Below are positions 15,925-25,711 of a stretch of 64,000 nt of DNA, in pieces; within the stretch, counting starts at the first letter, position 1, and every line of letters starts with the position of its first letter. Source of the stretch: Leeuwenhoekiella aequorea (GTDB lineage: Bacteria > Bacteroidota > Bacteroidia > Flavobacteriales > Flavobacteriaceae); contig NZ_QOVM01000005.1 of NCBI RefSeq assembly GCF_004104375.1, positions 186,001 through 250,000 on the forward strand, read 5' to 3'. Position numbers and translations under genes: made by a program. The notes beneath the pieces are model-generated. The model did not search any database and was not told where the DNA came from. It saw nothing but the letters and a program-made list of their open reading frames with translations.

Positions 15925-17106
15925 TTATTGGGTAATGTACATTACAGCAGAATCTTCTATATATTTTGAAGGATTAAAGACTGCATTAAAGTTAGCATTT
16001 ACTTGGTCTATACTGCTTTGTAATTCTTTAATTTTTGAACGAAATTCTTCTGGAAGCAATTCATTTTTAGAAAATTGTACTATAAGTTCGTTGTACTTAG
16101 CAATATTGCTTTTCATTCGTAAGGTAAGCATCCCAAAACGCTGACGTAGCGATTGTGTTTTTACCATAAAACGCTCTACTTCGGTGAGCCACTCTTTATT
16201 GTGCTCTTTTTCCATAGCCCCGATTTTTGTATTTATGGCTCTTCTAAAATTATTCTTTAAAGTCTCACGCTCGCTATCTAGTGTAGCATTTTGATATTGC
16301 TTTACCATAACCATATTTAGCCCGTAATACGTTGCCTGCTCTTCTAAAAGGCGGTTGTATTCATTCTCAAGTTTATTCAACTCATCATTTATACTTCTCC
16401 ATTCATTATCAATAATGCTTTGTTGCTGGCTAAACTGGCTGGCTGTATTTAATACGTTAAGCATCGCAGGTGTTTTATCTCTTAGATCTCTACTTGCACC
16501 ACCTACTATTTCTATTGCAGAGGTGATTCCGGTAGAAAATGTTTGATAAAGCGAACCATATAGCGGTACATTACTCGCCGGTTTGTTAAGTACTGTAAGA
16601 CTATTATTTATTAAATCTAACCAGTTGTCTTTTCCTTTTTTACGCTCATACCAGTCTTGATATTCTTTAAACCAACTTTGATACGCCGAATAATTTGTAG
16701 GATTGTTTATCGCTGCTATTTTACTGAAAAATTCTTGAGATGATAAGAGTAAGTTACTAGGTTTGATATCTCTGTGAATACTCATCAACTCGGTAAAAGC
16801 AAGTTGACCGTTGAGCTTAAGCTGAATTTTTCTAGAGTTTTCAAGAAGGGTAATTCTATTTTCTTGTTTAGAAATAATACTATCTAAACTCCCCAGACGC
16901 TGGCTGGTACGGTTAGGGTTAAGGTCTGAAAATTCACCTTGAAGTGATTTTAATTTTATTGCATTGTCCTCTAATTGCTTATTAAGATTAAGTAATAGTG
17001 AGTCACGCTCCTTAATAATCTGTGCAGATACCTGATCTTGTGCCGAGCTTGGTAGGGCAACAAGAAAGCAAATTGCTATAACTAAAATGTGTTTTCTATA
17101 ATGCAT
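15925..17106 (-). CDS. Exported coiled-coil protein, unknown function
   Basis: The start is set at ATG 17106, where a clean signal peptide begins (MHYRKHILVIAICF...SSAQ); the longer TTG start is rejected. The 393-aa product is mostly helical with heptad-like stretches near the N-terminus (RDSLLLNLNKQLEDNAIKLK) and in the C-terminal half, and it lacks Cys after the signal. No family is recognised. By composition it resembles periplasmic scaffold or structural proteins of Bacteroidetes. It lies 29 bp upstream of the hydrolase gene on the same strand and may be cotranscribed. Confidence 0.6.
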   Translation of the reverse strand: MHYRKHILVIAICFLVALPSSAQDQVSAQIIKERDSLLLNLNKQLEDNAIKLKSLQGEFSDLNPNRTSQRLGSLDSIISKQENRITLLENSRKIQLKLNGQLAFTELMSIHRDIKPSNLLLSSQEFFSKIAAINNPTNYSAYQSWFKEYQDWYERKKGKDNWLDLINNSLTVLNKPASNVPLYGSLYQTFSTGITSAIEIVGGASRDLRDKTPAMLNVLNTASQFSQQQSIIDNEWRSINDELNKLENEYNRLLEEQATYYGLNMVMVKQYQNATLDSERETLKNNFRRAINTKIGAMEKEHNKEWLTEVERFMVKTQSLRQRFGMLTLRMKSNIAKYNELIVQFSKNELLPEEFRSKIKELQSSIDQVNANFNAVFNPSKYIEDSAVMYITQ

Positions 17107-17435
17107 ATAATGAAAAGTTTGAGCCAAAAATAGCAAAATAACTTATGCTATTATGTTAACTATTTACTATGTAGAATTAGCCATTCTTAAATGATTGAAT
17201 AATTGATTAAGAACTGAATACGCGTTGTTATATATTCAAATTACTCAATAAGTATTTGCTTAGATATTTTTTTAAATGCTTAATCGTTCTCTTTTACAGT
17301 GATCAATCTTTTAAAATAGAACACATATTCTCATATTTGTAAGAATGATTTTAGTAAGTGAATAGTTGGTAGGCTATATCACTTATTTTTTGGTTTACAG
17401 TTTCTTCATATTTGAAGTTCACTAATAAAAATACT
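17107..17435. other. Divergent intergenic region
   Basis: AT-rich spacer between two divergent exported-protein genes. The only structure noted is an inverted repeat TTCTTAA (17184-17190) and TTAAGAA (17207-17213) with a 16-bp spacer, which could be a regulator site. No convincing -33/-7 promoter pair was identified. Confidence 0.35.
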
Positions 17436-19322
17436 ATGCATACAGGACAATTTTTTAAACTCAGTTTGATTCTTCTTCTTGCCGCCTTCTTTGTTTTCTG
17501 CGAAACAAGCGCACAGAAATATGAAATACCTCTTATTCCGCGTCCTTCAGAATACGAGTTTCAATATGGAGATTTCGAGTTGAATGAAAGAACCCAGTTT
17601 TATGTAGACACGTCAAATTACCGTGCTGTTGATGTGGCAGATTATTTTCAGTCTCGTATCAGAACCGTAAGTGGGATGAAAGTTCCTATAAAACCACTTT
17701 CAGAATTTAATCAATATATGACTGGAGTCGTGGTTTTCCGCTTAGATTCATTAGCACAATTAGGAAATGAAGGATATGAACTCGACGTAGCAAGATATCA
17801 GGTAAATATCACTGCAAAAGATCCTGCAGGCTTATTTTATGCTGTTCAAACTATAAGACAACTGTTGCCGGTAGAATTTGAACACGATCAAATCCTAAGA
17901 GGTTTTGAGTGGAAGATTCCTGGAGTTCATATAAAGGATGTTCCTAAATACAAGTGGCGCGGACTTCATTTAGACACGGGAAGGCACGTGAGTTCTGTGT
18001 CGTTTATAAAGAAGTACCTTGATAATATGGCTTTGCATAAACTCAATACCTTTCATTGGCATCTAACCGAAGACCAGGGATGGAGATTAGAAATTAAAAA
18101 ATATCCGCGTCTTACAGAAGTTGGTGCTTTTCGAGATTCTACTTTATTAGGTCATTATGGATCTAACAAATATGACGGAAAACGATACGGAGGTTTTTAT
18201 ACTCAAGAAGAAGCCAGAGAGATCGTAGAATATGCGAGAAGTTTATTTATTACAGTTGTTCCAGAAATAGAAATGCCTGGCCATGCAACCGCTGCGATTG
18301 CTGCTTATCCAGAATTAGGAAATACCAATAGAGCTGTAAAACCGGTTACTACCTGGGGAGTATTTCCAGATATTTTTAATGTAGAAGAAAGCACGTTTAA
18401 TTTTCTTGAAGATGTACTATCTGAGGTAATCGATATTTTTCCATCAGAATATATTCATATAGGAGGAGATGAAGCTCCAAAAGATCAATGGAAAAATTCG
18501 AGAAGAGTACAGGCAAAAATGGATTCGCTAGGATTAAAAGATGAACACGAGCTGCAGAGTTATTTCATTAAACGTATTGAGTCGTATCTAAATGATAAAG
18601 GAAGGCAAATTATAGGCTGGGATGAAATTTTAGAAGGTGGTCTCGCTCCTAATGCTGCTGTGATGTCCTGGCGCGGAGAAGAAGGCGGTATCGCTGCAGC
18701 AAAAAGTGGACATCAGGTGGTTATGAGTCCTAATTCTCATCTTTACTTTGATCACGCACAAGGAGATGTAGAGCAAGAGCCTTTGAGTATAGGAGGTTAT
18801 CTTCCTTTAGAAAAGGTGTATTCTTATGATCCCACACCTGCGGTTTTAAACGCTAGAGAGCGTGATTATATTTTAGGCGCACAAGCTAACCTTTGGACCG
18901 AATATTTACCCACAAATGCTAGTAGATGGTATATGTTGCTTCCGCGGGTAAGTGCTTTGTCTGAAGTGGTATGGAGTGGTAAAGAACATAAAAACTGGAG
19001 TAGTTTTAAAAATCGTCTTCCCGGTCAGTTTAAACGTTATGAAGCTATGGGTTTGCCGTATGCAAAAACAATTTTTGACATCGAAATTAATGCTAAGTAT
19101 GATGAGAAACATAAAAATTATAGGGTAAACCTGCATAAGCAATGGGATGGGATACTGTTTTTCACTACAGATGGAAGTACTCCTACCTCAAAATCAAAAT
19201 TATATAGTAAGCCTTTAGAGCTGAAGCCGGGAACTACTATACGTGCAGGCCTTTTTAAAAATGGAAAATTACAAGGTAAAATAACTTCCGAAACATTAAG
19301 AGATCCCAAAGCTAAAAACTAG
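17436..19322 (+). CDS. GH20 beta-N-acetylhexosaminidase, exported
   Basis: A 628-aa enzyme that removes terminal GlcNAc or GalNAc from glycans or chitin fragments. ATG 17436 is preferred over a TTG eight codons upstream because a signal peptide starts there. It has an N-terminal GH20b domain (about 25-150), the TIM-barrel catalytic domain with HIGGDEAP (Asp345-Glu346 as the catalytic pair for substrate-assisted cleavage), and a C-terminal domain with DGSTPTSKSKLY typical of chitobiase/beta-hexosaminidase C-terminal folds. The cutC gene starts 4 bp after its stop. It likely acts in the periplasm on imported or recycled amino-sugar glycans. Confidence 0.93.
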   Translation: MHTGQFFKLSLILLLAAFFVFCETSAQKYEIPLIPRPSEYEFQYGDFELNERTQFYVDTSNYRAVDVADYFQSRIRTVSGMKVPIKPLSEFNQYMTGVVVFRLDSLAQLGNEGYELDVARYQVNITAKDPAGLFYAVQTIRQLLPVEFEHDQILRGFEWKIPGVHIKDVPKYKWRGLHLDTGRHVSSVSFIKKYLDNMALHKLNTFHWHLTEDQGWRLEIKKYPRLTEVGAFRDSTLLGHYGSNKYDGKRYGGFYTQEEAREIVEYARSLFITVVPEIEMPGHATAAIAAYPELGNTNRAVKPVTTWGVFPDIFNVEESTFNFLEDVLSEVIDIFPSEYIHIGGDEAPKDQWKNSRRVQAKMDSLGLKDEHELQSYFIKRIESYLNDKGRQIIGWDEILEGGLAPNAAVMSWRGEEGGIAAAKSGHQVVMSPNSHLYFDHAQGDVEQEPLSIGGYLPLEKVYSYDPTPAVLNARERDYILGAQANLWTEYLPTNASRWYMLLPRVSALSEVVWSGKEHKNWSSFKNRLPGQFKRYEAMGLPYAKTIFDIEINAKYDEKHKNYRVNLHKQWDGILFFTTDGSTPTSKSKLYSKPLELKPGTTIRAGLFKNGKLQGKITSETLRDPKAKN

Positions 19323-19325
19323 CTT

Positions 19326-19961
19326 ATGCACGTATCCTATATGAAAGAAGCTTGCGTTACATCTAAGGCTGAAGCTGCAACTGCAGCATTAAAAGGAGCT
19401 AATCGATTGGAGCTTTGTGTCAACTTAGAATGTGGTGGATTAACCCCGTCCTCTTCAATTATTAACGAAGTAATGGCTCAGGTACAAATTCCTGTTCGTG
19501 TTATGATTAGACCACGAAGCGGCGATTTTATATATAATGATGCGGAAATAGAGCAAATGAAAGCGAGTATAGCTAATTGCAAAACAGCTCAAGTTGAGGG
19601 AATTGTTTTTGGTGTATTAAATGAAGGTAATACACTGAATCTAAAAGCTATAAAAGAGCTTTCAGAATATGCACAACCATTAAAAATTGTAATACACAAA
19701 GCTATCGATGCATGCGAAGATCCGGTGGTTGCACTTAAATCTTTACTTAAGCTTTCATTAATTGATACGGTACTAACTTCTGGAGGTCGCGAAACTGCAG
19801 AAGATGGGATTCCCATATTAGCACAAATGATTAAAATCGCTGGTTCTAAAATAGAAATTATGCCCGCTGGTAAAATTACGAAGCATAACCTTACAAAACT
19901 GCATAGTCACTTAGCGGCTAGAGCATATCACGGTAAACTAATCGTAGGTGCTTTAAACTAA
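19326..19961 (+). CDS. cutC: CutC family protein
   Basis: A 211-aa TIM-barrel protein matching CutC through GANRLELC at about residues 24-31, MIRPRSGDF and TSGGRETAEDG. CutC was named for copper homeostasis, but the biochemical role is disputed and it may be a sugar-related enzyme. Here it is cotranscribed with a GH20 hexosaminidase rather than with the copper element, which fits a carbohydrate link better. Its last nine bases overlap the end of the convergent DeoR-type gene. Confidence 0.9.
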   Translation: MHVSYMKEACVTSKAEAATAALKGANRLELCVNLECGGLTPSSSIINEVMAQVQIPVRVMIRPRSGDFIYNDAEIEQMKASIANCKTAQVEGIVFGVLNEGNTLNLKAIKELSEYAQPLKIVIHKAIDACEDPVVALKSLLKLSLIDTVLTSGGRETAEDGIPILAQMIKIAGSKIEIMPAGKITKHNLTKLHSHLAARAYHGKLIVGALN

Positions 19962-20705
19962 AGTAAGCTTGATTCCCATTTCTTGAATGCGATCTGCAAG
20001 TGCAGAAGAAAGATCTTTATCGGTAATAATCTCGCTTATATCATCAAGATTACAAATCTTAGCTAAACTGCGTTTTCCAAATTTTGAAGAATCTGCCAAA
20101 ATAATAGTTTTTTGGGCAGCCTGCATCATTTTCTGATTGAGAATAGCTTCTTCAATATTTGTGGTCGTGCAACCATAATCTAAATCAATGCCATCAACAC
20201 CCATAAAAAATTGGTTAGATGAAATATGATTTAAGATATGCTCTGCATAATGACCGGTAACAGAGGCAGAGCGGTGTCTTATATTTCCTCCTAGTTGTAT
20301 AATGTCTATGTCTTTGTGTTTTATAAGCTCAATCGCTACAAGCAGAGATGAGGTAATTACATTAAGTTTTCCCTTTGGTTTTATAGCGCTACCTAGTTGC
20401 TGTACGGTTGTACCGCTTGCAATTATAATCGAGTCATTTTCTTGAATACGTGAGGCAGCGGCCTCTGCAATCATTGATTTTTCGGTAGCAGATATAGTTG
20501 CTTTTTCAGATACATCTCGCTCATTCATATAGGGGTTTTCTAATGAGGCACCGCCATGTGTTCTGTATAAAAGCCCTTTATCTTCTAAAAGTTTCAAATC
20601 TTTTCGAATAGTTACTGCAGATACGTCGAGAAGTTCGCATAATGCTGCAACTTTTATATGTTTTTCGGTTTTTAAATGATCTAAAATTAATTGGTGTCGC
20701 TCCAT
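19953..20705 (-). CDS. DeoR/GlpR-family repressor
   Basis: A 250-aa regulator. ATG 20705 (MERHQLI) is chosen because the DeoR helix-turn-helix begins immediately (LCELLDVSAVTIRKDLKLLE at about 22-41), then RTHGGA and a sugar-phosphate-sensing domain with ASGTTVQQLG and DGIDLDYGCTT. It faces the glycerol operon across a region holding tandem TTTCGTTTTA sites, the half-site type bound by this family. It most likely represses glpD-glpK-glpF and responds to glycerol-3-phosphate, by analogy with GlpR; not proven. Confidence 0.87.
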   Translation of the reverse strand: MERHQLILDHLKTEKHIKVAALCELLDVSAVTIRKDLKLLEDKGLLYRTHGGASLENPYMNERDVSEKATISATEKSMIAEAAASRIQENDSIIIASGTTVQQLGSAIKPKGKLNVITSSLLVAIELIKHKDIDIIQLGGNIRHRSASVTGHYAEHILNHISSNQFFMGVDGIDLDYGCTTTNIEEAILNQKMMQAAQKTIILADSSKFGKRSLAKICNLDDISEIITDKDLSSALADRIQEMGIKLTLV

Positions 20706-20773
20706 AATACTAGTATACACAATATTTAGCAAGATTCTAGCAAATATAATAGATCGTTTGTAAAGTATACAAC

Positions 20774-20860
20774 TTCGTTTAGCTTTCGTTTTATTTCGTT
20801 TTATTAATTTTAAGTCAATTTAAACGAAACTTTAACTTTCATTCACATTCGTTTTATTTC
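20774..20860. promoter_or_regulatory. Cluster of DeoR-type operator half-sites
   Basis: TTCGTTT-type elements occur at 20774-20780, 20784-20793 and 20794-20803 (the last two are identical TTTCGTTTTA units directly in tandem) and at 20848-20860, with one inverted copy AAACGAAAC at 20822-20830. About 10-bp phasing puts the first three on one face of the helix. This matches the TTTCRTTT repeats reported for DeoR-family AgaR sites. Confidence 0.7.
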
Positions 20861-20868
20861 AATATCTA

Positions 20869-20876
20869 TATATTTG
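20869..20876 (+). promoter_or_regulatory. Putative -7 box of the glp operon promoter
   Basis: TATATTTG matches the Bacteroidetes TAnnTTTG element, 25 bp before the glpD start and right after the last operator half-site. No clear -33 element is seen. Confidence 0.5.
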
Positions 20877-20901
20877 AGAGAACTAATTATAGTAACACAT
20901 C

Positions 20902-22497
20902 ATGGAGGAGAATATTTTTAACCGCGAACACCTAGTAAATTCTTTACCCAACACTTCAAAATGGGATGTAATTATAATAGGTGGAGGTGCAACAGGACTA
21001 GGAGTTGCAGTTGATAGTGTTACTCGAGGATATAAAACTTTATTGTTAGAGCAAGTTGATTATGCTAAAGGTACTTCAAGCAGAAGTACAAAATTAGTTC
21101 ACGGTGGTGTACGGTATTTAGCTCAAGGAAATATTGATCTTGTACGTGAAGCACTTCATGAGCGTGGACTTCTGGAAAAGAATGCACCGCATTTGGTAAA
21201 AAATCAAAGTTTTGTCATTCCTAACTACAGATGGTGGGAAGGAATTTACTATACAATAGGTTTGAAAGCATATGATTTTCTAGCAGGAAAATTAAGCTTG
21301 GGAAAATCTACACATATCAATAAAACTAAAACAGTAGAGCGATTATCTACACTACGTAAAAAAGGACTGTACGGTGGTGTTGTTTATAAAGACGGTCAAT
21401 TTGACGACTCGCGATTGGCAATTAATCTGGCGCAAACTGCTATTGAAAATGGAGCAACTTTACTTAATCATTTTAAGGTTACAGATCTCATTCAAGATCC
21501 TACGGGTAAGATAACCGGAGTAAATGCTCAGGATACTGAAACGTCTAAAGAGTATGCATTTGCAAGTGATCTTGTAATTAATGCAACCGGGGTTTTCTCT
21601 GATGAAATTTTAAAAATGCAGAAAAAAGATGCCCGTAAATCAATTGTGCCTAGTCAAGGTGTGCATTTAGTTTTTGATAAATCTTTCTTGCCGGGTGACG
21701 ATGCGATTATGATTCCTAAGACAGATGATGGAAGAGTTCTGTTTGCTGTGCCTTGGCACGATAAAGTACTTGTAGGTACGACAGATACAAATCTTGATGA
21801 TCATAGCTTAGAGCCACAGGCACAAGAACAAGAGATAGAATTTATTCTTAAAACATTCAATAATTATCTCGATAAGCCGGTAAAACGCTCTGATGTACGT
21901 AGCATTTTTGCAGGTTTACGTCCACTTGCTGCACCCAAAGATGATTCAGAAAAAACAAAAGAAATATCACGAAGTCATAAAATTATTGTTTCAGAATCTG
22001 GTCTGTTAACTATTACAGGTGGAAAATGGACCACTTATCGCCGTATGGCTCAGGATACAATTAATAAAGCAATTAGTTTAAAAAAGCTTCCTAAGAAAAC
22101 CTGCCAAACTAAAGACCTTGCAATTCACGGAGCAAAACCTACCGAAGACAGAAGTAGTCATTTATATATTTATGGTACAGACCGAAAGGCATTAGCTGCA
22201 CTTACCGCAAGCAATCCAGAATTAGGTCAAAAATTACATCCGCGTTTGCCTTTTACAAAAGCAGAAGTAGTATTTGCTGCACGTAATGAAATGGCGAGAA
22301 CAGTAGAAGATGTCTTAGCTAGAAGAGTGAGGGCTTTATTTTTAGATGCAGACGCAGCTTTAAGTATGACTGAAGAAGTAGCTGACCTTTTAGCAAAAGA
22401 GTTAAATAAAGACGAGGTCTGGAAGCAAAATCAAATTCAACAGTTTAAAAAATTAGCAAGCCAGTATTGCATTGATGCAAGTCCGGTTTCAGCATAA
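20902..22497 (+). CDS. glpD: Glycerol-3-phosphate dehydrogenase
   Basis: A 531-aa FAD flavoprotein that oxidises glycerol-3-phosphate to dihydroxyacetone phosphate and feeds electrons to the quinone pool at the inner membrane. The dinucleotide-binding loop GGGATG is at 28-33. The family signatures SSRSTKLVHGGVRYL and TTDTNLDDHSLEP are present, and a C-terminal DAO_C-type helical domain follows after about residue 400. It is the first gene of the glycerol operon, preceded by operator sites and a -7 box. Confidence 0.96.
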   Translation: MEENIFNREHLVNSLPNTSKWDVIIIGGGATGLGVAVDSVTRGYKTLLLEQVDYAKGTSSRSTKLVHGGVRYLAQGNIDLVREALHERGLLEKNAPHLVKNQSFVIPNYRWWEGIYYTIGLKAYDFLAGKLSLGKSTHINKTKTVERLSTLRKKGLYGGVVYKDGQFDDSRLAINLAQTAIENGATLLNHFKVTDLIQDPTGKITGVNAQDTETSKEYAFASDLVINATGVFSDEILKMQKKDARKSIVPSQGVHLVFDKSFLPGDDAIMIPKTDDGRVLFAVPWHDKVLVGTTDTNLDDHSLEPQAQEQEIEFILKTFNNYLDKPVKRSDVRSIFAGLRPLAAPKDDSEKTKEISRSHKIIVSESGLLTITGGKWTTYRRMAQDTINKAISLKKLPKKTCQTKDLAIHGAKPTEDRSSHLYIYGTDRKALAALTASNPELGQKLHPRLPFTKAEVVFAARNEMARTVEDVLARRVRALFLDADAALSMTEEVADLLAKELNKDEVWKQNQIQQFKKLASQYCIDASPVSA

Positions 22498-22512
22498 TAA
22501 CTAACAACCTAT

Positions 22513-22535
22513 TCCCCTTACTTTTTGTGAGGGGA
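22513..22535 (+). other. Hairpin between glpD and glpK
   Basis: TCCCCTTAC (22513-22521) pairs with GTGAGGGGA (22527-22535), with a T5 loop and one G-U. There is no T tract after it, so it is more likely an RNA stability or processing element than a terminator. Confidence 0.5.
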
Positions 22536-22560
22536 TGATAATCAATAAAACCACAGTAGT

Positions 22561-24054
22561 ATGGAGCAGTATATTTTATCACTAGATCAAGGAACTACAA
22601 GTTCACGCGCAATCGTTTTCGATAAGAAAGGGAAAATTGTTTCAATAGCTCAAAAAGAGTTTAATCAGCATTTTCCACAACCGGGTTGGGTAGAACACGA
22701 CCCTCAGGAAATATGGTCTACTCAAGCAGGTGTAGCAGCAGAAGCTACTGTGTCTAAAGGTTTAAACGGAAAAAATATCGCAGGAATAGGTATTACTAAT
22801 CAACGGGAAACGGTTGTCGTATGGGACCGTAAAACCGGTGAGCCAGTTTATAATGCGATTGTATGGCAGGATAAAAGAACTGCAGATTATTGTGACGAAC
22901 TTAAAGAAAGCGGTAAATCTGAGATGATTCAGGAAAAAACAGGTCTTGTAATCGATTCTTACTTCTCAGGTACAAAGGTAAAATGGATTCTTGATAATGT
23001 TGAGGGCGTTCGGGAACGAGCAGAGGCAGGAGATTTAGTTTTAGGAACTATAGATACCTGGCTTATCTGGAAATTTACAAAAGGAGAATTACACGTTACT
23101 GATGTGACTAACGCTAGCCGAACACTCTTATTTAACATCAATACCATGGAGTGGGATGATGAGCTTTTAGATTTATTTGGAATACCAAAAAGTATGTTGC
23201 CCGAAGTAAAAGATTCTAGTGAAATTTATGGTCATACAAAAACTACTGTTTTTGCTTCTAAAATACCGATAGCAGGTATTGCGGGGGATCAAATGGCGGC
23301 ACTTTTTGGACAAATGTGTACAAAGAAAGGTATGGTTAAAAGTACTTATGGTACAGGATGTTTTATGCTAATGAACATAGGAGATAAACCTATTATTTCA
23401 AAAAATAACCTGTTAACTACTGTAGCGTGGCGTATAGATGGCAAAACCGAATATGCTCTCGAAGGAAGCATTTTTATAGGTGGAGCAGTAATTCAGTGGT
23501 TGCGCGACGGTCTGGGAATTATTAAAAAATCTAAGGATGTTGAACAATTAGCTGCCTCAGTAGATTCCACAGAAGGAGTTTATTTTATTCCTGCTTTTGC
23601 TGGTATGGGAGCACCTTATTGGAATCAAAAAGGTAAAGGGACAATATTTGGAGTTACCAGAGGAACGACTGATGCCCATATTGCTCGAGCAGCAATAGAA
23701 TCTATCGCTTACCAAACAATGGATATTTTAAAAGCGATGCACGCAGATTCTGATATTGAAATAAAAGAATTGCGAGTAGATGGAGGTGCGTCTGTAAATG
23801 ATACGCTTATGCAGTTTCAGGCAGATGTTTTAGATTCTGTAACAATCAGACCTAAAATTATTGAAACTACAGCATTAGGTGCAGCTTATCTTGCGGGACT
23901 TGCAGTAGGCTTCTGGGACAGCAAAGAACAGATTCAGGAAATGTGGGAAGAAGATAAGCGTTTTGAACCTGTAGATGATAAATCAAAAGTAGAAGATGGA
24001 ATCCAAGGATGGTATAAAGCGATTAAAGCTCTAGAATACTGGACTACACTATAA
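22561..24054 (+). CDS. glpK: Glycerol kinase
   Basis: A 497-aa FGGY-family kinase that phosphorylates glycerol to glycerol-3-phosphate with ATP, trapping it in the cytoplasm. It has the phosphate-binding [10 protein letters not shown] at 8-17, [10 protein letters not shown], the glycerol-site segment [11 protein letters not shown], and [11 protein letters not shown] in the C-terminal domain. Length equals that of typical GlpK. It lies between glpD and the facilitator gene, 63 bp after glpD with a hairpin in the gap. Confidence 0.97.
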   Translation: MEQYILSLDQGTTSSRAIVFDKKGKIVSIAQKEFNQHFPQPGWVEHDPQEIWSTQAGVAAEATVSKGLNGKNIAGIGITNQRETVVVWDRKTGEPVYNAIVWQDKRTADYCDELKESGKSEMIQEKTGLVIDSYFSGTKVKWILDNVEGVRERAEAGDLVLGTIDTWLIWKFTKGELHVTDVTNASRTLLFNINTMEWDDELLDLFGIPKSMLPEVKDSSEIYGHTKTTVFASKIPIAGIAGDQMAALFGQMCTKKGMVKSTYGTGCFMLMNIGDKPIISKNNLLTTVAWRIDGKTEYALEGSIFIGGAVIQWLRDGLGIIKKSKDVEQLAASVDSTEGVYFIPAFAGMGAPYWNQKGKGTIFGVTRGTTDAHIARAAIESIAYQTMDILKAMHADSDIEIKELRVDGGASVNDTLMQFQADVLDSVTIRPKIIETTALGAAYLAGLAVGFWDSKEQIQEMWEEDKRFEPVDDKSKVEDGIQGWYKAIKALEYWTTL

Positions 24055-24063
24055 TAGCGCGAT

Positions 24064-24795
24064 ATGACACCATTTATAGCAGAAATTATAGGAACAGCCT
24101 TATTAATACTATTGGGCGGAGGTATTGTCGCAAACGATATACTTAATAAAACAATCGGTAAAGGTAGCGGTTGGATGGGAATCACCACAGCTTGGGGATT
24201 GGCTGTATTCGTTGGTGTAGTAGTAGCCGGCCCTTATAGTGGAGCACATTTAAATCCGGCAGTTACACTAGGATTAGCAGTAGGAGGTTTGTTTCCTTGG
24301 GCAGATGTACCCACATATATTGCTGCAGAATTTATAGGCGCAATGATAGGGTCTTCTCTGGTTTACGTTATGTATAAAGATCACTTTGACGCTACTGAGG
24401 ATCCTACGGTTAAGAGAGCGGTTTTTTGTACAGCGCCGGCAATTCCGAATACATTTAGGAACATGATGAGTGAAATCATTGGGACATTCGTTTTGGTTTT
24501 TTGTGTATTCTATTTTTCAGAAGCTGAAATTAGCGACGGCTCAGGAACTAAAGTGGGATTAGGTTCTATAGGGGCTATTCCTGTTGCTTTTGTAGTATGG
24601 GGAATTGGGTTATCTCTGGGAGGAACGACAGGATATGCCATAAATCCGGCCCGGGATTTAGGTCCGCGTATTGTACACGCATTGCTACCTATAAAGGGAA
24701 AAACGCATAGCAATTGGAGTTATTCCTGGATACCCGTTTTGGGGCCAATTATTGGTGCAGTTATAGCGGCATTGCTGTTTTTAATATTAGGGTAA
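24064..24795 (+). CDS. glpF: Glycerol facilitator (aquaglyceroporin)
   Basis: A 243-aa MIP channel with six helices and two half-helices. The selectivity motifs are NPA at 64-66 (AHLNPAVTLG) and NPA at 194-196 followed by Arg197 and Asp198; that Asp is the residue that marks glycerol-conducting rather than water-selective channels. It starts 9 bp after glpK and allows diffusion of glycerol across the inner membrane for immediate phosphorylation. Confidence 0.96.
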   Translation: MTPFIAEIIGTALLILLGGGIVANDILNKTIGKGSGWMGITTAWGLAVFVGVVVAGPYSGAHLNPAVTLGLAVGGLFPWADVPTYIAAEFIGAMIGSSLVYVMYKDHFDATEDPTVKRAVFCTAPAIPNTFRNMMSEIIGTFVLVFCVFYFSEAEISDGSGTKVGLGSIGAIPVAFVVWGIGLSLGGTTGYAINPARDLGPRIVHALLPIKGKTHSNWSYSWIPVLGPIIGAVIAALLFLILG

Positions 24796-24812
24796 ACACT
24801 CAGAATTTTATT

Positions 24813-25592
24813 ATGAAAATCATTAAATCGATAGTAGCGTTGGTATGTATATGTACATTTCAATCGCTTGAAGCGCAGGAGGACGTACGTGCATCTGAAC
24901 TGGAAATTATAGATTCTACGGCAAATGATTACAAACCTTTTGATTTTAATGTACAACTAAAAAATATGCATTTGTGGAAAGGACTACGAGTAACTGACGC
25001 TCCTATGACCGCCGCAGATATAAATTATACTTCTAGAGATGGCCGGTTTAAAGCAGGTCTTTGGGGTGGAGCCGGATTCAATGGGTACTACTCAGAGTTT
25101 GATTATTATGTTTCCTATACGGTAAATGGTTTTTCGGTTTCTGTATGGGATATTAATAATTCAAGTGATTTTCCGGAAGCTAAAATATTTGATTATGACA
25201 GAAGTACAACTTCACATTTTATAGACGTCACCGTTGGATATGAGTTTGACCAACTTCCTCTAAAATTATCCTGGAGTACATTGGTTCAAGGTAGAGATAC
25301 TTATGTAAATGGTGCAGGTCAACTGCGCAATGCATTTTCAAATTATGTAGAAGCCAGTTATACGGTTTTAGTAAAGAAAGATTGGTCGTTGAGTTTATAT
25401 GCAGGAGGTGCTTTTTCCTTTGAAAGTGAAGCACACTTTTATGGTGACAAGCCTAATTTGACAAATTTGGGTGTTATTTATGCTAAAGAGATTAATGTGT
25501 TTAATAGTTATATAATTCCGGCTTCAGCAACTGCTATGTGGAATCCAGAGCAGGAATATGGAGCAATACAAGTTGCCCTGACCTTATTTTAA
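24813..25592 (+). CDS. Predicted outer-membrane beta-barrel protein of the glycerol operon
   Basis: ATG 24813 starts a signal peptide (about 1-20, ending EAQ); the longer frame that overlaps glpF is rejected. The 259-aa product has alternating amphipathic strands with many aromatic residues and ends in Phe after IQVALTLF, as outer-membrane barrels do. It resembles TorF-type putative porins in size and pattern, though the match is only by eye. Cotranscription with glpF (17 bp gap) suggests it is the outer-membrane route for glycerol or a glycerol derivative. Confidence 0.7.
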   Translation: MKIIKSIVALVCICTFQSLEAQEDVRASELEIIDSTANDYKPFDFNVQLKNMHLWKGLRVTDAPMTAADINYTSRDGRFKAGLWGGAGFNGYYSEFDYYVSYTVNGFSVSVWDINNSSDFPEAKIFDYDRSTTSHFIDVTVGYEFDQLPLKLSWSTLVQGRDTYVNGAGQLRNAFSNYVEASYTVLVKKDWSLSLYAGGAFSFESEAHFYGDKPNLTNLGVIYAKEINVFNSYIIPASATAMWNPEQEYGAIQVALTLF

Positions 25593-25711
25593 GGCGTTCT
25601 TAGCACCGTTATTTTGACTGAAAATCATGATAAACAATAGAATTATCAGGTTCTTTGAAGGGATACTTTCTAGTGGGAATAGAAACAACTAGTTTTGCCA
25701 AAAATTAAAGT

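Noticed and set aside
15863-16144. A 93-aa plus-strand gene opposite the coiled-coil protein
   Set aside because: Antisense shadow of a well-supported signal-peptide protein; no motif or ribosome site.
22513-22535. A terminator splitting the glycerol operon
   Set aside because: The stem is stable, but no T tract follows and glpK lacks an obvious separate promoter; listed only as an RNA hairpin.
24714-24812. Start of the glycerol-operon outer-membrane protein inside glpF
   Set aside because: The signal peptide begins at ATG 24813; the extension would overlap glpF in another frame and hide the signal.
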